Below, piece after piece: positions 48,014 through 56,565 of a stretch of DNA of 64,000 nucleotides. This DNA comes from Desulfosoma sp. (GTDB lineage: Bacteria; Desulfobacterota; Syntrophobacteria; Syntrophobacterales; DSM-9756). Every line of letters begins with the position of its first letter. Position 1 is the first letter of the stretch. The notes under the pieces are model-generated. The model worked only from the letters and a program-made list of their open reading frames with translations. It was not told the DNA's origin and ran no database searches. A program made the position numbers and the translations under genes. The stretch spans positions 62,001 to 126,000 of the forward strand of contig JBBFKY010000008.1 in the NCBI GenBank assembly GCA_037481875.1, read 5' to 3'.

Positions 48014-50104
48014 TTATTGAACGCGCTTCACCGTCACGATGGTGTGGTCCAGTGCAGGGCTGCCGCCGATCATATCCGTCACGTTCTCCTGCAACATGGT
48101 GTCGGCAAGACCCCGATTGAAGCTTCGTGCCGCCAACCGCGCTTCGTGTCCAAACCCATGCAGCATAAAGACCGATTCCGGATGAATCATGTCGGTCACA
48201 TAAGCTCGAATCTGCCCGGATCCCACCTTGGAAGAAACCTCCACCCATTCGCCGTTGTTGATCCCCAAGCGTTGCGCTTCCTTGGTGTTTATCCACAAGC
48301 GGTTTTCGGGGACCAGTTCGTGAAGATACGGGTTGTTCTGCGTGGAAACGTGAGTGTGCTGCGCACATCGTCCGACCATGAGGCGATAATGGCCTTCTGG
48401 AGGCACCTGAACCGGCTCATAAGCGGGAAAAGACGGAAAACCGGCATTTTCCAATAAGGAAGACACCAGCTCGATTTTGCCGGATGGGGTCTTGAATTTG
48501 ATTCCGTCTTCCCGATTCCATAAGATCTGCTTGTCCGTATAGGCCACAAACCCTTTCTTGTTAAAATCTTCCAGATAAAATCCCGTACCTTCCAACTGCC
48601 AGCGGACCAGGTCTTCCATGGTTTCGTAAGGAAAATATTGACCAAAACCGAGACGTTCCGCCAACTGCTTCAGGATGATCGCTCCAGGACGCGTATCGTA
48701 ACGAGGGCTCACCGCCTGCTGGCGCAGGAACATTTGGGGTTTGAGGCCGTTGGCCTGCTGAATGCAATCAAGCCGTTCCAGGTAGATGGATTCAGGCAAA
48801 ATGACATCGGAATACCAGGCGATGTCACTGTAATTGATATCGATGCTGACAACCAAGTCCAGTTTTTCCAGAGCCCTTTTGTTCTGGTTGAGGTCGGGAA
48901 TGGACATGAGAGGGTCAAAACGGTAAGCGATGAGAGCCTTCAGAGGGTAAGGGTCCTCGTTGAGGATGGCCAGAGGAAGCCTTTGCCCCACCCCATGGTC
49001 CTTGTCCGGCAAAGGAAAATCGGGGGTACCCACCTTGTCAAATCGAACCACGTCGACCTTGGGCAGGCCTTCCTGTTCCGTTAATTTTCGAGCGGGCTTG
49101 CCGCCCACTTCGCCTGGACCCTTTTTGAAAAACAGTCCGCCCTTAGCTTCCACGCTTCCCATCAGAACATTGAGAATCAAAATGGAGCGGCGCAGATAGA
49201 TTTCATTGGGATGACTGGCGCCACGATAGCCGTAATGGAAGATGACCGAAGGCTTCTTTTTGGCCATCTCCCTCGCCAAAGTCACGATGCGATGCGCTTC
49301 GATTCCCGTTTCCTGTTCCGCCCATTCCGGCGTATACGGCTGCACAAAGTCCTGTAGCACGGCAAAACCGTCCACCCACCGTTGCACATAGCGGGTATCG
49401 TAAAGCTTTTCGTTGATGATGACATGCATTAAGGCATAATTCAAGGCAAGGTCTGTGCCCGGTCGAATCATGAAGTAATCATGGGCCTTGGTCGCCGTCA
49501 CGGTCACTCGAGGGTCGATGTAGGTGATCTTCGCCCCGTTTTCCACAGCCTCCATTAAGTTGTTGACCGCTCGAACCTCCACGGCTTCAAAAAAGTTTCG
49601 ACCGTAAAAGACGATGTGCTTGGTGTTCTTGTAGTCTGCACCCATCTGAGCGTCCGTGTAGCCGAAAAGGGATCGGCATGCGGTGTTCACAGAGCCCTTG
49701 CAGATGGCATCATGGGTAAAATGATTGGGGGAACCGAGGGCCCTTAGGAAGGTCTTGCTAACATGGGTGGCAAGCTGCGTCCGTTCACCTAAAACAACAC
49801 TTTGGGGGCCATGTTTCGCAACAATCTCTTTGAGCTTTTCGGCGACATAGCTCAGGGCCTCGTCCCAAGAGGCCTTTTTCCACTTCCCGCTGCCTCGAGG
49901 ACCGGTGCGAATGAGGGGCGACTGAACCCGTTGGGTGTCATTTAAAAGGGCGATACCCGCCGCACCCCGTGGACACAAGCTGCCTTCCATCCCCGGCACA
50001 TGAGGATTCCCTTCGATCCATTTCACCTGACCGTTTTCCACAATCACCTGGATGGGGCAGCGAACCGAACACATAAAACAAAGACTGAAGACTTCCTTTT
50101 TCAT
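48014..50104 (-). CDS. cytoplasmic molybdopterin oxidoreductase, PhsA/PsrA-like
   Basis: 696 residues. The N-terminal [4Fe-4S] site is C9, C12, C16 and C44. The candidate metal ligand is C135 in HDAICKGSVN. The dinucleotide-binding C-terminal domain follows (YRLMVGRCAQHTH). No Tat signal is present, unlike periplasmic polysulfide, thiosulfate or arsenate reductases, so it works in the cytoplasm. AAAGGAACATTT precedes the ATG; a longer in-frame reading to 50143 adds only upstream residues. Substrate is unknown. Candidates include a sulfur oxyanion or an organic substrate as in PadB-type enzymes, and the divergent TSUP exporter mildly favours sulfur chemistry. Confidence 0.88.
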   Translation of the reverse strand: MKKEVFSLCFMCSVRCPIQVIVENGQVKWIEGNPHVPGMEGSLCPRGAAGIALLNDTQRVQSPLIRTGPRGSGKWKKASWDEALSYVAEKLKEIVAKHGPQSVVLGERTQLATHVSKTFLRALGSPNHFTHDAICKGSVNTACRSLFGYTDAQMGADYKNTKHIVFYGRNFFEAVEVRAVNNLMEAVENGAKITYIDPRVTVTATKAHDYFMIRPGTDLALNYALMHVIINEKLYDTRYVQRWVDGFAVLQDFVQPYTPEWAEQETGIEAHRIVTLAREMAKKKPSVIFHYGYRGASHPNEIYLRRSILILNVLMGSVEAKGGLFFKKGPGEVGGKPARKLTEQEGLPKVDVVRFDKVGTPDFPLPDKDHGVGQRLPLAILNEDPYPLKALIAYRFDPLMSIPDLNQNKRALEKLDLVVSIDINYSDIAWYSDVILPESIYLERLDCIQQANGLKPQMFLRQQAVSPRYDTRPGAIILKQLAERLGFGQYFPYETMEDLVRWQLEGTGFYLEDFNKKGFVAYTDKQILWNREDGIKFKTPSGKIELVSSLLENAGFPSFPAYEPVQVPPEGHYRLMVGRCAQHTHVSTQNNPYLHELVPENRLWINTKEAQRLGINNGEWVEVSSKVGSGQIRAYVTDMIHPESVFMLHGFGHEARLAARSFNRGLADTMLQENVTDMIGGSPALDHTIVTVKRVQ

Positions 50105-50139
50105 AAATGTTCCTTTCCTTTTCTGAACTTCCCTGAACT

Positions 50140-50514
50140 TCACGGAGTCGCGAATCGATTCTCTAAAACCTTTCTGACGCGATATTCCAGCTCGTCAAGC
50201 TCCACCGGCTTCACCAAATAATCTTCGGTCGCCAACCGCCTCGCCTCCTGAGCCGTTTCCGCAGAAGGAAAACCTGTAATGATCATCACACGAACACGGG
50301 GTTTATGAGCCCGCAGAAACCGTAACACCGAAAGCCCATCGTCATCCTTGAGCTTGATGTCCAGTAAGGCCAGGTCCGGATCATGGTCCTCCAGCCATCG
50401 GCGCGCTGTGCTCGCATCACAAAACGTGTGCACTTCATGCCCCAGCCGAACCAAAACCCTCTGCATTAAGCGGCACGCATCCTTCTCATCATCCAATACC
50501 ATGATGAGGGCCAT
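50140..50514 (-). CDS. single-domain response regulator (CheY-like receiver)
   Basis: 124 residues, one receiver domain: acidic pocket LDDEKD, phospho-acceptor D52 in LALLDIKLKD, the Thr in MIITGFPS and Lys in YLVKPVELDE. No output domain. GGAG before the ATG at 50514 favours it over ATG 50526. It lies 36 bases upstream of the molybdopterin oxidoreductase and leads its operon. A stand-alone receiver may relay phosphate or act by protein contact. Its kinase is not adjacent. Confidence 0.9.
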   Translation of the reverse strand: MALIMVLDDEKDACRLMQRVLVRLGHEVHTFCDASTARRWLEDHDPDLALLDIKLKDDDGLSVLRFLRAHKPRVRVMIITGFPSAETAQEARRLATEDYLVKPVELDELEYRVRKVLENRFATP

Positions 50515-50633
50515 AACAAACTCCATGAACCTTGTCCACCACCACGCGACGAGGGAATCTTGTGGACAGCCCTTGGAAGAAAGAGACTTTCGAGCTCATC
50601 ACATCCCCACGAGGCGACATCGCGGTCTTGATG

Positions 50634-50650
50634 GGCAAAGTCCATGCCAA
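50634..50650 (-). promoter_or_regulatory. sigma-54-like (-24/-12) promoter of the response regulator/molybdopterin operon
   Basis: The minus strand reads TTGGCATGGACTTTGCC: TGGCA at -24, TTTGC at -12 and exactly ten bases between the GG and GC, as sigma-54 requires. It lies about 120 bases before the response regulator start, giving a leader near 110 bases. Confidence 0.55.
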
Positions 50651-50711
50651 CGAGTAGCCCTTGGTGTTCAAGGAAAACTTCAGCGGCACACGAGAAGAAA
50701 GGCTGGATACC

Positions 50712-50748
50712 TGCAATCTTTCTATAGCACTGCAATTTTTTTATTGCA
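50712..50748 (-). promoter_or_regulatory. candidate upstream activating site (TGCAAT palindrome)
   Basis: TGCAAT (50731-50736), six T, then ATTGCA (50743-50748) is a perfect interrupted palindrome, with a third TGCAAT half-site at 50712-50717. Its centre is about 115 bases upstream of the start predicted from the sigma-54-like promoter, where enhancer proteins of the NtrC class bind, and the TGCA-N-TGCA arms recall NtrC sites. On the plus strand the T tail also makes it look like a weak terminator. Confidence 0.45.
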
Positions 50749-51100
50749 TTTTTGATGATGGATGGACCCGGCTTTCATGTTCGAAGTGCTTGGACAAGGC
50801 TGGTGGAGAGGTTTCGTCCACGGAAGCGGCGCTACGGATTCTCAAGGGCCAAGCTTCAAGGCATCCGTAACAAATGGGAGCCTGTGAAAAGGGAAGTTTT
50901 TAAGGGACATGGAGGCTGCCTCTGATTCAGGAGGTTCGCTTAGGCATGCCGGCATGGATGCCTGAGAGCTGGAAATAATCAGGCAGGAGACGGTTCCGGA
51001 AAAGGATCTCTCCCTTGCGATTTCTGAGCGCGGGCGTTCCGCCTGGAGACAGAGCGGGCTGGTGGACAGCGCTCCGGGGGAATCCTCCAGTTCCGGGTTT

Positions 51101-51129
51101 GCAGGGGCGAGGCGACGCCTCACCCCTGC
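51101..51129. repeat. dispersed palindromic repeat, GGGGCGAGGCG subfamily
   Basis: GCAGGGGCGAGGCG (51101-51114) faces CGCCTCACCCCTGC (51116-51129), a 14-base palindrome with one mismatch around a single central base. The element near 47346-47367 has the same core, distinct from the GGGGCGGACC core of the other copies. Confidence 0.7.
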
Positions 51130-51293
51130 AGAATTTGATGGTATGAGATGCCTTGTATCGTGACAATATTGACCGCCTTTTGGCGTCAAGACTCTGTATT
51201 CGCAGGGGCAGACCGATGTGTCAGTCCCAGAGAGAGCCTCTCGGTGCATGGGTGTTGAAGCACGCCAAGCTGCTTTTTCAAGAGAGGATTTTG

Positions 51294-51315
51294 GGTGGAC
51301 ACGTAGGTCCGCCCT
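51294..51315. repeat. dispersed palindromic repeat, GGGCGGACC family
   Basis: GGTGGACACGTAGGTCCGCCC followed by TACGAGG: imperfect inverted repeat of the same family as the elements at 15888-15908 and 38873-38896. A related half-element (GGGGCAGACCGATGTGTCAG) lies near 51206-51230. Confidence 0.55.
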
Positions 51316-51469
51316 ACGAGGACTGGCTCTCGATGCTAAAACGTCCTACGACGCCGCTGGCCTTTGTGCGTGGGATAGATCCTGGAGGCATAGCCGACTT
51401 GCGGCCTGGTGGTGCTGGGACGGACACGCGGAGCCGCCTCCACGATGAATGAACAGAGACTGAAGGCGT

Positions 51470-51485
51470 TGGCATGGATGATGCT
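51470..51485 (+). promoter_or_regulatory. sigma-54-like (-24/-12) promoter of the TSUP exporter gene
   Basis: TGGCATGGATGATGCT has TTGGCA at -24 (with the preceding T at 51469), TGC at -12 and exactly ten bases between GG and GC. It lies 100 bases before the exporter start and shares TTGGCATGGA with the minus-strand promoter at 50634-50650. Confidence 0.45.
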
Positions 51486-51584
51486 TGTGTAGGGTGCGTT
51501 GTGGTGTGCCGGAGATGTGACCGCTGACGTCAAGCGGGTGTTCATTTCGGCGTCTGTATTAACTTTTTAAAGGAGGATGGTGCA

Positions 51585-52880
51585 ATGAGGAAAAAGTTTC
51601 GATGGTCTTTGGTATGGATGATTTTTATGGCGACACTTGCTGTGGCGGGAGTCACGGCGGAACCTGTGCTCAGCCAACAGCAGGACACGCAGGCTCAAGG
51701 AACGACGGCACCGGGGGCCCAGCCGCAAACTCCCGCAGCCCAAACCCAAACGGCTCCTGCTGCAGAAAAGCCGGCAAGTACTGAGGCTAAACCTGTAGGA
51801 GACACCCTGGGACTTCCCGGAAAAATCGGTAAAGAAGTGGCTAAAGCGCCTCTGGGAAAAGAGCGGGGTCAGATTGACCCCACAGCACCTCGTGGTGCCT
51901 TCGGAATTCCTGGAGCCCCTAAAATTAATTACGTGGTTGCGATTTTGTGGTCCGTATGGGTCGGTTGGATTTTTTCAACGGTTGGGGCCTTCGGCGGGAT
52001 TATGGCCGGTGTGGGTCATATGTCTGTTTTGGGTATTGGACCCTACGCCAAGACCTTTGCTAAGACGGCTCCGGGTCTCAATAAAGCTCTTACGGATAGT
52101 GTGCGCACATCCAACCAGTTCCTTGTGGGACTCTCTGCCCTGATCAGTACCATTAATTATTTAAAAGCACGCACCTTGGCCTGGCCTGTTGGTATCGTTC
52201 TGGCTTTGGGATCCATCGCCGGCGCAATTTTCATTCCCTGGCTCACAGGTGGTAAGGTCACTTTCAAGCAGTATCAGGGCTGGTTCGGCTTGTTCGTCTT
52301 CGTGGTCGGTGCCTTCCTCTTCTACGAAACCACACCTGCAGGTCAACAGAAGAAGAAAGCCGCCAAAGAGGCTGCCCAGGCTTTTTCAAAGGCCATGAAG
52401 GAAAAGAAGGACATGGCCCAACAGGGCATCCAGTTTAAATCCTTCTCCATCACGAAATCCACATTCAGCTTCTTTGGGACTGAATTCCACTTCAATCCCA
52501 TCGTCATCTTCTTGGGTGGCGTGGCGATCGCGGCCATCTCGTCCTTCCTTGGCGTGGGCGGCGGTTTCCTCTACGTCCCGTTCCTCACCTCGTTCACAGG
52601 CGCTCCTATGTACGTGGTGGCCGGCACATCGGCTATGGCGGTGCTCCTTAGCATGATCACCAGCATTGCCAGCTATATCACCGTGGCCAAGGCGGGTATG
52701 GACTGGACCCTGATCGGCTTGGAACTCATCGGCATCTTTGTGGGCTCTATGATCGGTCCACGCACACAAAAATATATTCCGGACATCTGGCTGAAGAGAC
52801 TCTTTGTGTTGCTTGCTCTTTACGTAGGTCTTGGCTACTTTAGCCTCGGTTTCTTCGGCAAGGCCTGGGTGCCCATGTAG
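51585..52880 (+). CDS. TSUP (TauE/SafE) family anion exporter with periplasmic extension
   Basis: 431 residues. A signal peptide (WSLVWMIFMATLAVAGVTA) is followed by about 60 residues rich in Q, A, T and P, and then a polytopic region with two TSUP repeats: one near VSVWVGWIF-like 115-145 and the second with FLGVGGGFLYVPFLTSF, the family signature. TSUP proteins export sulfite, sulfoacetate or related anions. GGAGGATGGTGCA precedes the ATG. The signal plus low-complexity linker is not part of the minimal TSUP fold. Divergent from the molybdopterin operon and followed by a small membrane protein. Confidence 0.88.
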   Translation: MRKKFRWSLVWMIFMATLAVAGVTAEPVLSQQQDTQAQGTTAPGAQPQTPAAQTQTAPAAEKPASTEAKPVGDTLGLPGKIGKEVAKAPLGKERGQIDPTAPRGAFGIPGAPKINYVVAILWSVWVGWIFSTVGAFGGIMAGVGHMSVLGIGPYAKTFAKTAPGLNKALTDSVRTSNQFLVGLSALISTINYLKARTLAWPVGIVLALGSIAGAIFIPWLTGGKVTFKQYQGWFGLFVFVVGAFLFYETTPAGQQKKKAAKEAAQAFSKAMKEKKDMAQQGIQFKSFSITKSTFSFFGTEFHFNPIVIFLGGVAIAAISSFLGVGGGFLYVPFLTSFTGAPMYVVAGTSAMAVLLSMITSIASYITVAKAGMDWTLIGLELIGIFVGSMIGPRTQKYIPDIWLKRLFVLLALYVGLGYFSLGFFGKAWVPM

Positions 52881-52982
52881 ATCATGAAGCCTTACGGGAG
52901 CTGACACCTTTTTGGACAAAAAAGTGGCGTCCTTCGGTCATGCCCTTGTATGCACCGAAGGACACTTCAAGGAAAAGCACAA

Positions 52983-53513
52983 GTGGCTTTCTTCCAATGG
53001 GTCCACTCTTCTCAAGGTTCCTATGGAACTTATCTCGCTGAGGTCTTCCTCGTGGCGTTCTTGGCTACCTTGGCAGGAGAGACCACACTTGCCTTAGGGT
53101 ATCGCATCAACCGCCGGTACCTCAAAAAACTTTCCGAGGATCTCGCCGAGTACCAAAAACTTTCCGATGAAGCCGAACGCATGGGCGATGAGACTTCCTA
53201 TCAAGCTGTCAACAAAGTAGGGAACGAAGTCTGGGGAAAATTGTTCTTTTTCAAGGTCGCGCTCTCCGCGGCAGCCCTGTGGCCTGTTTTCTTCGGCTTG
53301 GCATGGCTTCAAGCCCGTTACCGCCACTTCGATCTTCCCATCCCCGGAACCTCCATCGGCCTCAACTATGTGGTGGTCTTTTTGATCGCCTATGTGGCGG
53401 CACGCCTTATGTTCTCACGTATTTCTCGAAAGCTGCCCTTTTTTCGAACCGTGCTTGGCATGGTGGATGCCGATGCGGCTCATTCGGACACAGCCCCACG
53501 AATCCATCGGTAA
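52983..53513 (+). CDS. small membrane protein downstream of the TSUP exporter
   Basis: About 176 residues. Hydrophobic segments: YLAEVFLVAFLATLAGE, FKVALSAAALWPVFFGLAWL and GLNYVVVFLIAYVAARLMF, separated by a charged helix of about 45 residues (SEDLAEYQKLSDEAER). AAGGA nine bases before the GTG at 52983 favours this start; ATG 52950 lacks a ribosome site. It follows the exporter on the same strand and probably works with it. Its 3' end overlaps the convergent acyl-CoA dehydrogenase by 34 bases. No family recognised. Confidence 0.65.
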   Translation: MAFFQWVHSSQGSYGTYLAEVFLVAFLATLAGETTLALGYRINRRYLKKLSEDLAEYQKLSDEAERMGDETSYQAVNKVGNEVWGKLFFFKVALSAAALWPVFFGLAWLQARYRHFDLPIPGTSIGLNYVVVFLIAYVAARLMFSRISRKLPFFRTVLGMVDADAAHSDTAPRIHR

Positions 53514-55141
53514 ATATTCGCCGTCAACCGTTCCTTTTTCGTGTTCCACAGCTTGAGGCAGCCCCTGCGCTGTTCTTTCATCTCCTCCACCATGTAGGCC
53601 AAAAGGAGGCGATGTTCTTCCTGGAGAAGACCTCGATCCAAGTCCTTTTGCATGCGGGCCAGCATCGCCAAAATAGCAAAGGTATAAAGGCTCAGCGTGG
53701 TCAACCGCCGAAGAACGTATTCCTTGGTCGCCGTTTTTTTGCCGTAGAGTGCCGGAAGAATCCAAAGGGCATAGCGAAGAAATCGAGCATTCCATTTCGC
53801 TTGCCGCGAGGCCCGTTTGAAGTCTTTATCCGTGAAAGGAAAAGTCCACTGCATGGGCCGTGTAAGCTCCTTCCACAAAAGGCGAACTTTGCCCCACAGA
53901 CCTTTTGAAACCTCTCCCATTTCTTTGGCCATACGCCGAATGGCAAAAAGCGGAGGGTATATGGAATGAATTTCCGTGGTGCCTTCAAAAATGGTGGTCA
54001 CGCGAAAATCACGCAGCCTTTTTTCATAGGGCTGAGTGGTCAGGTACCCGGAGCCTCCCGCCGTTTGCAGCGCGTCATAAAGGACATCCCAGGCTCGCGT
54101 GGTCCCGAAAAGCTTCACATGGCTTGTTTCCATGGCCAAGTTGCGATGCGGGCTCGCTTCCAAAAAGGCGGCCGTCAAGGTGGTCATGGCCTCGCAGGCA
54201 AAAGCATGGGCGCGGGCTTTGACGATTTTTTCCTGGATGAGCTCGAAATTTTCGATAGGCACCTTGAATTGCGTGCGCGTGCGGGCACGGTGCACCATAT
54301 CCTTCACGGATTGTTCCATAAGTCCCGTGGAGGCGGCTCCTAATCCCAAGCGACCGAAATTGAGAATGGTCATGGCGATTTTGAAACCATCGCCGGGATT
54401 TCCCAAAAGGTTTTCTCGAGGCACCTTGACATTCGTGAAATGGATGGCCGCCGTGGAACTGGCCTTCAGGCCCATCTTGGGCATGTCCGCGCCGATCTTA
54501 ACCCCGTCCCAGTGGGTTTCTACGATGAAAGCTCCCATGTGACCGGGATGTTCCGGATCAAGTTGAGCAAAGACGGTCAATCCTCCGGCGTAATTGGCGT
54601 TGGTAATGTAGGTTTTTCGACCGTTGAGGATGTAACACCCTTCCGATTCTGAAAAGACGGCCGTGGTTTCAATGTGTTTCGCATCGGATCCCACGTGGGG
54701 TTCGGTCAGGGCGTAGGAAAAGATCATGTCTCCGGAAGCGGCAGGCGGCAGGTATTTTTCTTTTTGAGCTTCGGTTCCGAAAAGCTGAATGCCTTTGATA
54801 CCAATGGAAAGATGCGCAATGGATACCAGCGCCACAGCCAAATCCCTTCGGGCCATCTCGCGAATGACTTCCAGGTATTCCCAGAGATTCAGACCAAGCC
54901 CTCCGTATTCCTCGGCCACGGAAAATCCAAAGAGCCCAGCCTGGGCCATCCGTTGAAGCATCTCATCGGGAACCCTTCCCAGATTTTCTATTTCCTGGGC
55001 AGGAAATTCCTTGAGAATGTCCTCATAGGCCGATATCAGCGCTCGAACCCTTTCGGAGTCCACATGCACGGGAAACCTTTCGAAAATGGAGGCATCCAAA
55101 GCTCCTCGGTACGCCGCTTCCAAAAATCCAGCTTGCTCCAT
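53480..55141 (-). CDS. acyl-CoA dehydrogenase with C-terminal extension
   Basis: 553 residues. The acyl-CoA dehydrogenase core spans about residues 40-410: GLFGFSVAEEYGG, YALTEPHVGSDA (flavin/substrate loop), GRKTYITNANYA, and TTIFEGTTEIHSI near the position of the catalytic glutamate loop. A further 140 helical residues follow, as in VLCAD/ACAD9-like enzymes. It oxidises acyl-CoA to enoyl-CoA with electrons to ETF. No etf or enoyl-CoA hydratase genes are in the window, though hbd and atoB lie elsewhere. It is 12 bases downstream of the J-domain gene. Confidence 0.92.
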   Translation of the reverse strand: MEQAGFLEAAYRGALDASIFERFPVHVDSERVRALISAYEDILKEFPAQEIENLGRVPDEMLQRMAQAGLFGFSVAEEYGGLGLNLWEYLEVIREMARRDLAVALVSIAHLSIGIKGIQLFGTEAQKEKYLPPAASGDMIFSYALTEPHVGSDAKHIETTAVFSESEGCYILNGRKTYITNANYAGGLTVFAQLDPEHPGHMGAFIVETHWDGVKIGADMPKMGLKASSTAAIHFTNVKVPRENLLGNPGDGFKIAMTILNFGRLGLGAASTGLMEQSVKDMVHRARTRTQFKVPIENFELIQEKIVKARAHAFACEAMTTLTAAFLEASPHRNLAMETSHVKLFGTTRAWDVLYDALQTAGGSGYLTTQPYEKRLRDFRVTTIFEGTTEIHSIYPPLFAIRRMAKEMGEVSKGLWGKVRLLWKELTRPMQWTFPFTDKDFKRASRQAKWNARFLRYALWILPALYGKKTATKEYVLRRLTTLSLYTFAILAMLARMQKDLDRGLLQEEHRLLLAYMVEEMKEQRRGCLKLWNTKKERLTANIYRWIRGAVSE

Positions 55142-55153
55142 GTCCTTTCTCCC

Positions 55154-56389
55154 TCATTCACGGTCAGCCCTTGGCCCTTCCGAAAGGGCCTCCCTTTCGA
55201 CGAAACGCAATCGGCCCTCGGGATCGTTCACCCATCCCACACGTCCGTTTCGAAAAAGCACATCGGAGAAATGGTAAAACCACACGTTACCGCGAATACT
55301 TGTGGGAGTTCCCTGAACTGCCAAAACTTCATCGGCGGAAGAGCCGATGGTAAAAAAAGATGGAATTTTTCCTCCACTCTTGGCCAAATATTCTTGGGAA
55401 GGCAACAGACGAACCTTGAGATTGCCAAATGCATTATCATAGGCTGCCACACGATCCTCCACAAAACGTACGGAACTGAACCCGTAATGCCACAAAGCCC
55501 CGCGAATCCCCGTGGGGGTTCCCTGAACGCGTAAGACCTCGTCCTTCGTGGAACCCAGCGTGAAGAAATCCATCGATTCCTTTCGGATCGAAGAGTCGGA
55601 AGGTTTCAAAAACACACGAAGTCTTCCATCGAAATTGTCATAGCCCACGACGCGTCCGTCTTGAAAACGCACTTCCGAAAGTCCATACGCCCAACGGCCG
55701 GCGTTTCGCCGATCCGGAGAACCCTGCACTCGAAGCACATCCCTTTCGGTGCTTCCAAGACCGAAAGTCTCGGCACGATCCAAAGGTGCCTTGGGCGAAA
55801 CCTTTCCGGATTCGGAAGCATCCAGATCTTGTAAGGGAATGGTCAAAGAAGGAAGCCTCAAATCCTTACGCTGTGAGGGAACATCAAACGTCGCCGACTC
55901 CCTTGATTCTCCCGCAACAGAAGCGCCGGGTTTTTCGGGACCAATCTTTGAAAATTGAAATCGGTTTTTATGGCCCACGGCCCAAAAGATCCATAAAACG
56001 GCCACCGCCAGTACGGCGACGGCTCCGATCCACTTTCCGGAAAAATCCAGGGAAAAATTTCGAAAAAAACCAAACCGCCTTGACTCTTGCTGTCTCGGTT
56101 CTGAAGGGGAGCCTTTCTCCGGCGCCCTTCGCCGTCTTTCCTTGAAAACCTCTTTGTCCCCAGACCCATTGGGCAAAGGGTGGTTCAGAATTCGATGATA
56201 GGCTTCTTGAAGGTCCTTGAACTTTTCTTCAGCGCGAAGTCGAGCCCATTCAGGGGAATCGGCATAGAGGTCGGGATGCCATTTTTTGGCCAATTCCCGA
56301 TAAGCACGTTTCACATCTTCGAACGAAGCTCCCGGCTCCAATCCTAACAATTGATAATCCTTAGGGGTGGCGTTGTTCGTCACCGACAT
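55154..56389 (-). CDS. J-domain protein with a membrane helix and three C-terminal repeats
   Basis: 411 residues. An N-terminal J domain has the HPD motif ([16 protein letters not shown]). A charged linker leads to one membrane helix ([19 protein letters not shown]). Three tandem repeats of about 60 residues then fill the C terminus, each built on LGSTxxEVLxVQGTP, W-x-YG/HFSxVxF and RVxxYDNxxGxL. The ATG at 56389 begins [12 protein letters not shown]; a TTG-started extension is unlikely. The helix would put the repeats outside the cytoplasm and the J domain inside, or the reverse. The repeat looks like a SmpA/BamE-type or beta-hairpin unit, unproven. Confidence 0.85.
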   Translation of the reverse strand: MSVTNNATPKDYQLLGLEPGASFEDVKRAYRELAKKWHPDLYADSPEWARLRAEEKFKDLQEAYHRILNHPLPNGSGDKEVFKERRRRAPEKGSPSEPRQQESRRFGFFRNFSLDFSGKWIGAVAVLAVAVLWIFWAVGHKNRFQFSKIGPEKPGASVAGESRESATFDVPSQRKDLRLPSLTIPLQDLDASESGKVSPKAPLDRAETFGLGSTERDVLRVQGSPDRRNAGRWAYGLSEVRFQDGRVVGYDNFDGRLRVFLKPSDSSIRKESMDFFTLGSTKDEVLRVQGTPTGIRGALWHYGFSSVRFVEDRVAAYDNAFGNLKVRLLPSQEYLAKSGGKIPSFFTIGSSADEVLAVQGTPTSIRGNVWFYHFSDVLFRNGRVGWVNDPEGRLRFVEREALSEGPRADRE

Positions 56390-56565
56390 AGGAACCCGTC
56401 CGATGATCAAAGATTTTTGCCTTCTTTGCAACAAAGCGTCAAAAGCATAGCTTTTCAGCTTTTTCGGTTCAAGACTTTGCGGCTTCTTTCCGATAAGGTA
56501 AGAGAAGATTCAGGAAGAGCGGAAAGATCTTTTTTGAGTTGAAAGATTTGACGGAGAGAAGATTC

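Larger units (their letters stand above)
50515..51584. other. 1.07-kb divergent non-coding region
   Basis: The longest gap in the window. Overlapping frames on both strands lack domains. It contains a sigma-54-like promoter on each strand (50634-50650 minus, 51470-51485 plus), the palindrome TGCAAT-N6-ATTGCA (50731-50748), and several GGGGCGGACC-type palindromes in its plus-strand half (51101-51129, 51206-51230, 51294-51315 and 51416-51436). A small RNA cannot be excluded, but I see no direct sign of one. Confidence 0.6.

Noticed and set aside
50842-51452. Open frames on both strands in the 1.07-kb gap
   Set aside because: They overlap one another and the palindromic repeats, lack ribosome sites and show no domains. 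I read them as by-products of GC-rich repeats.
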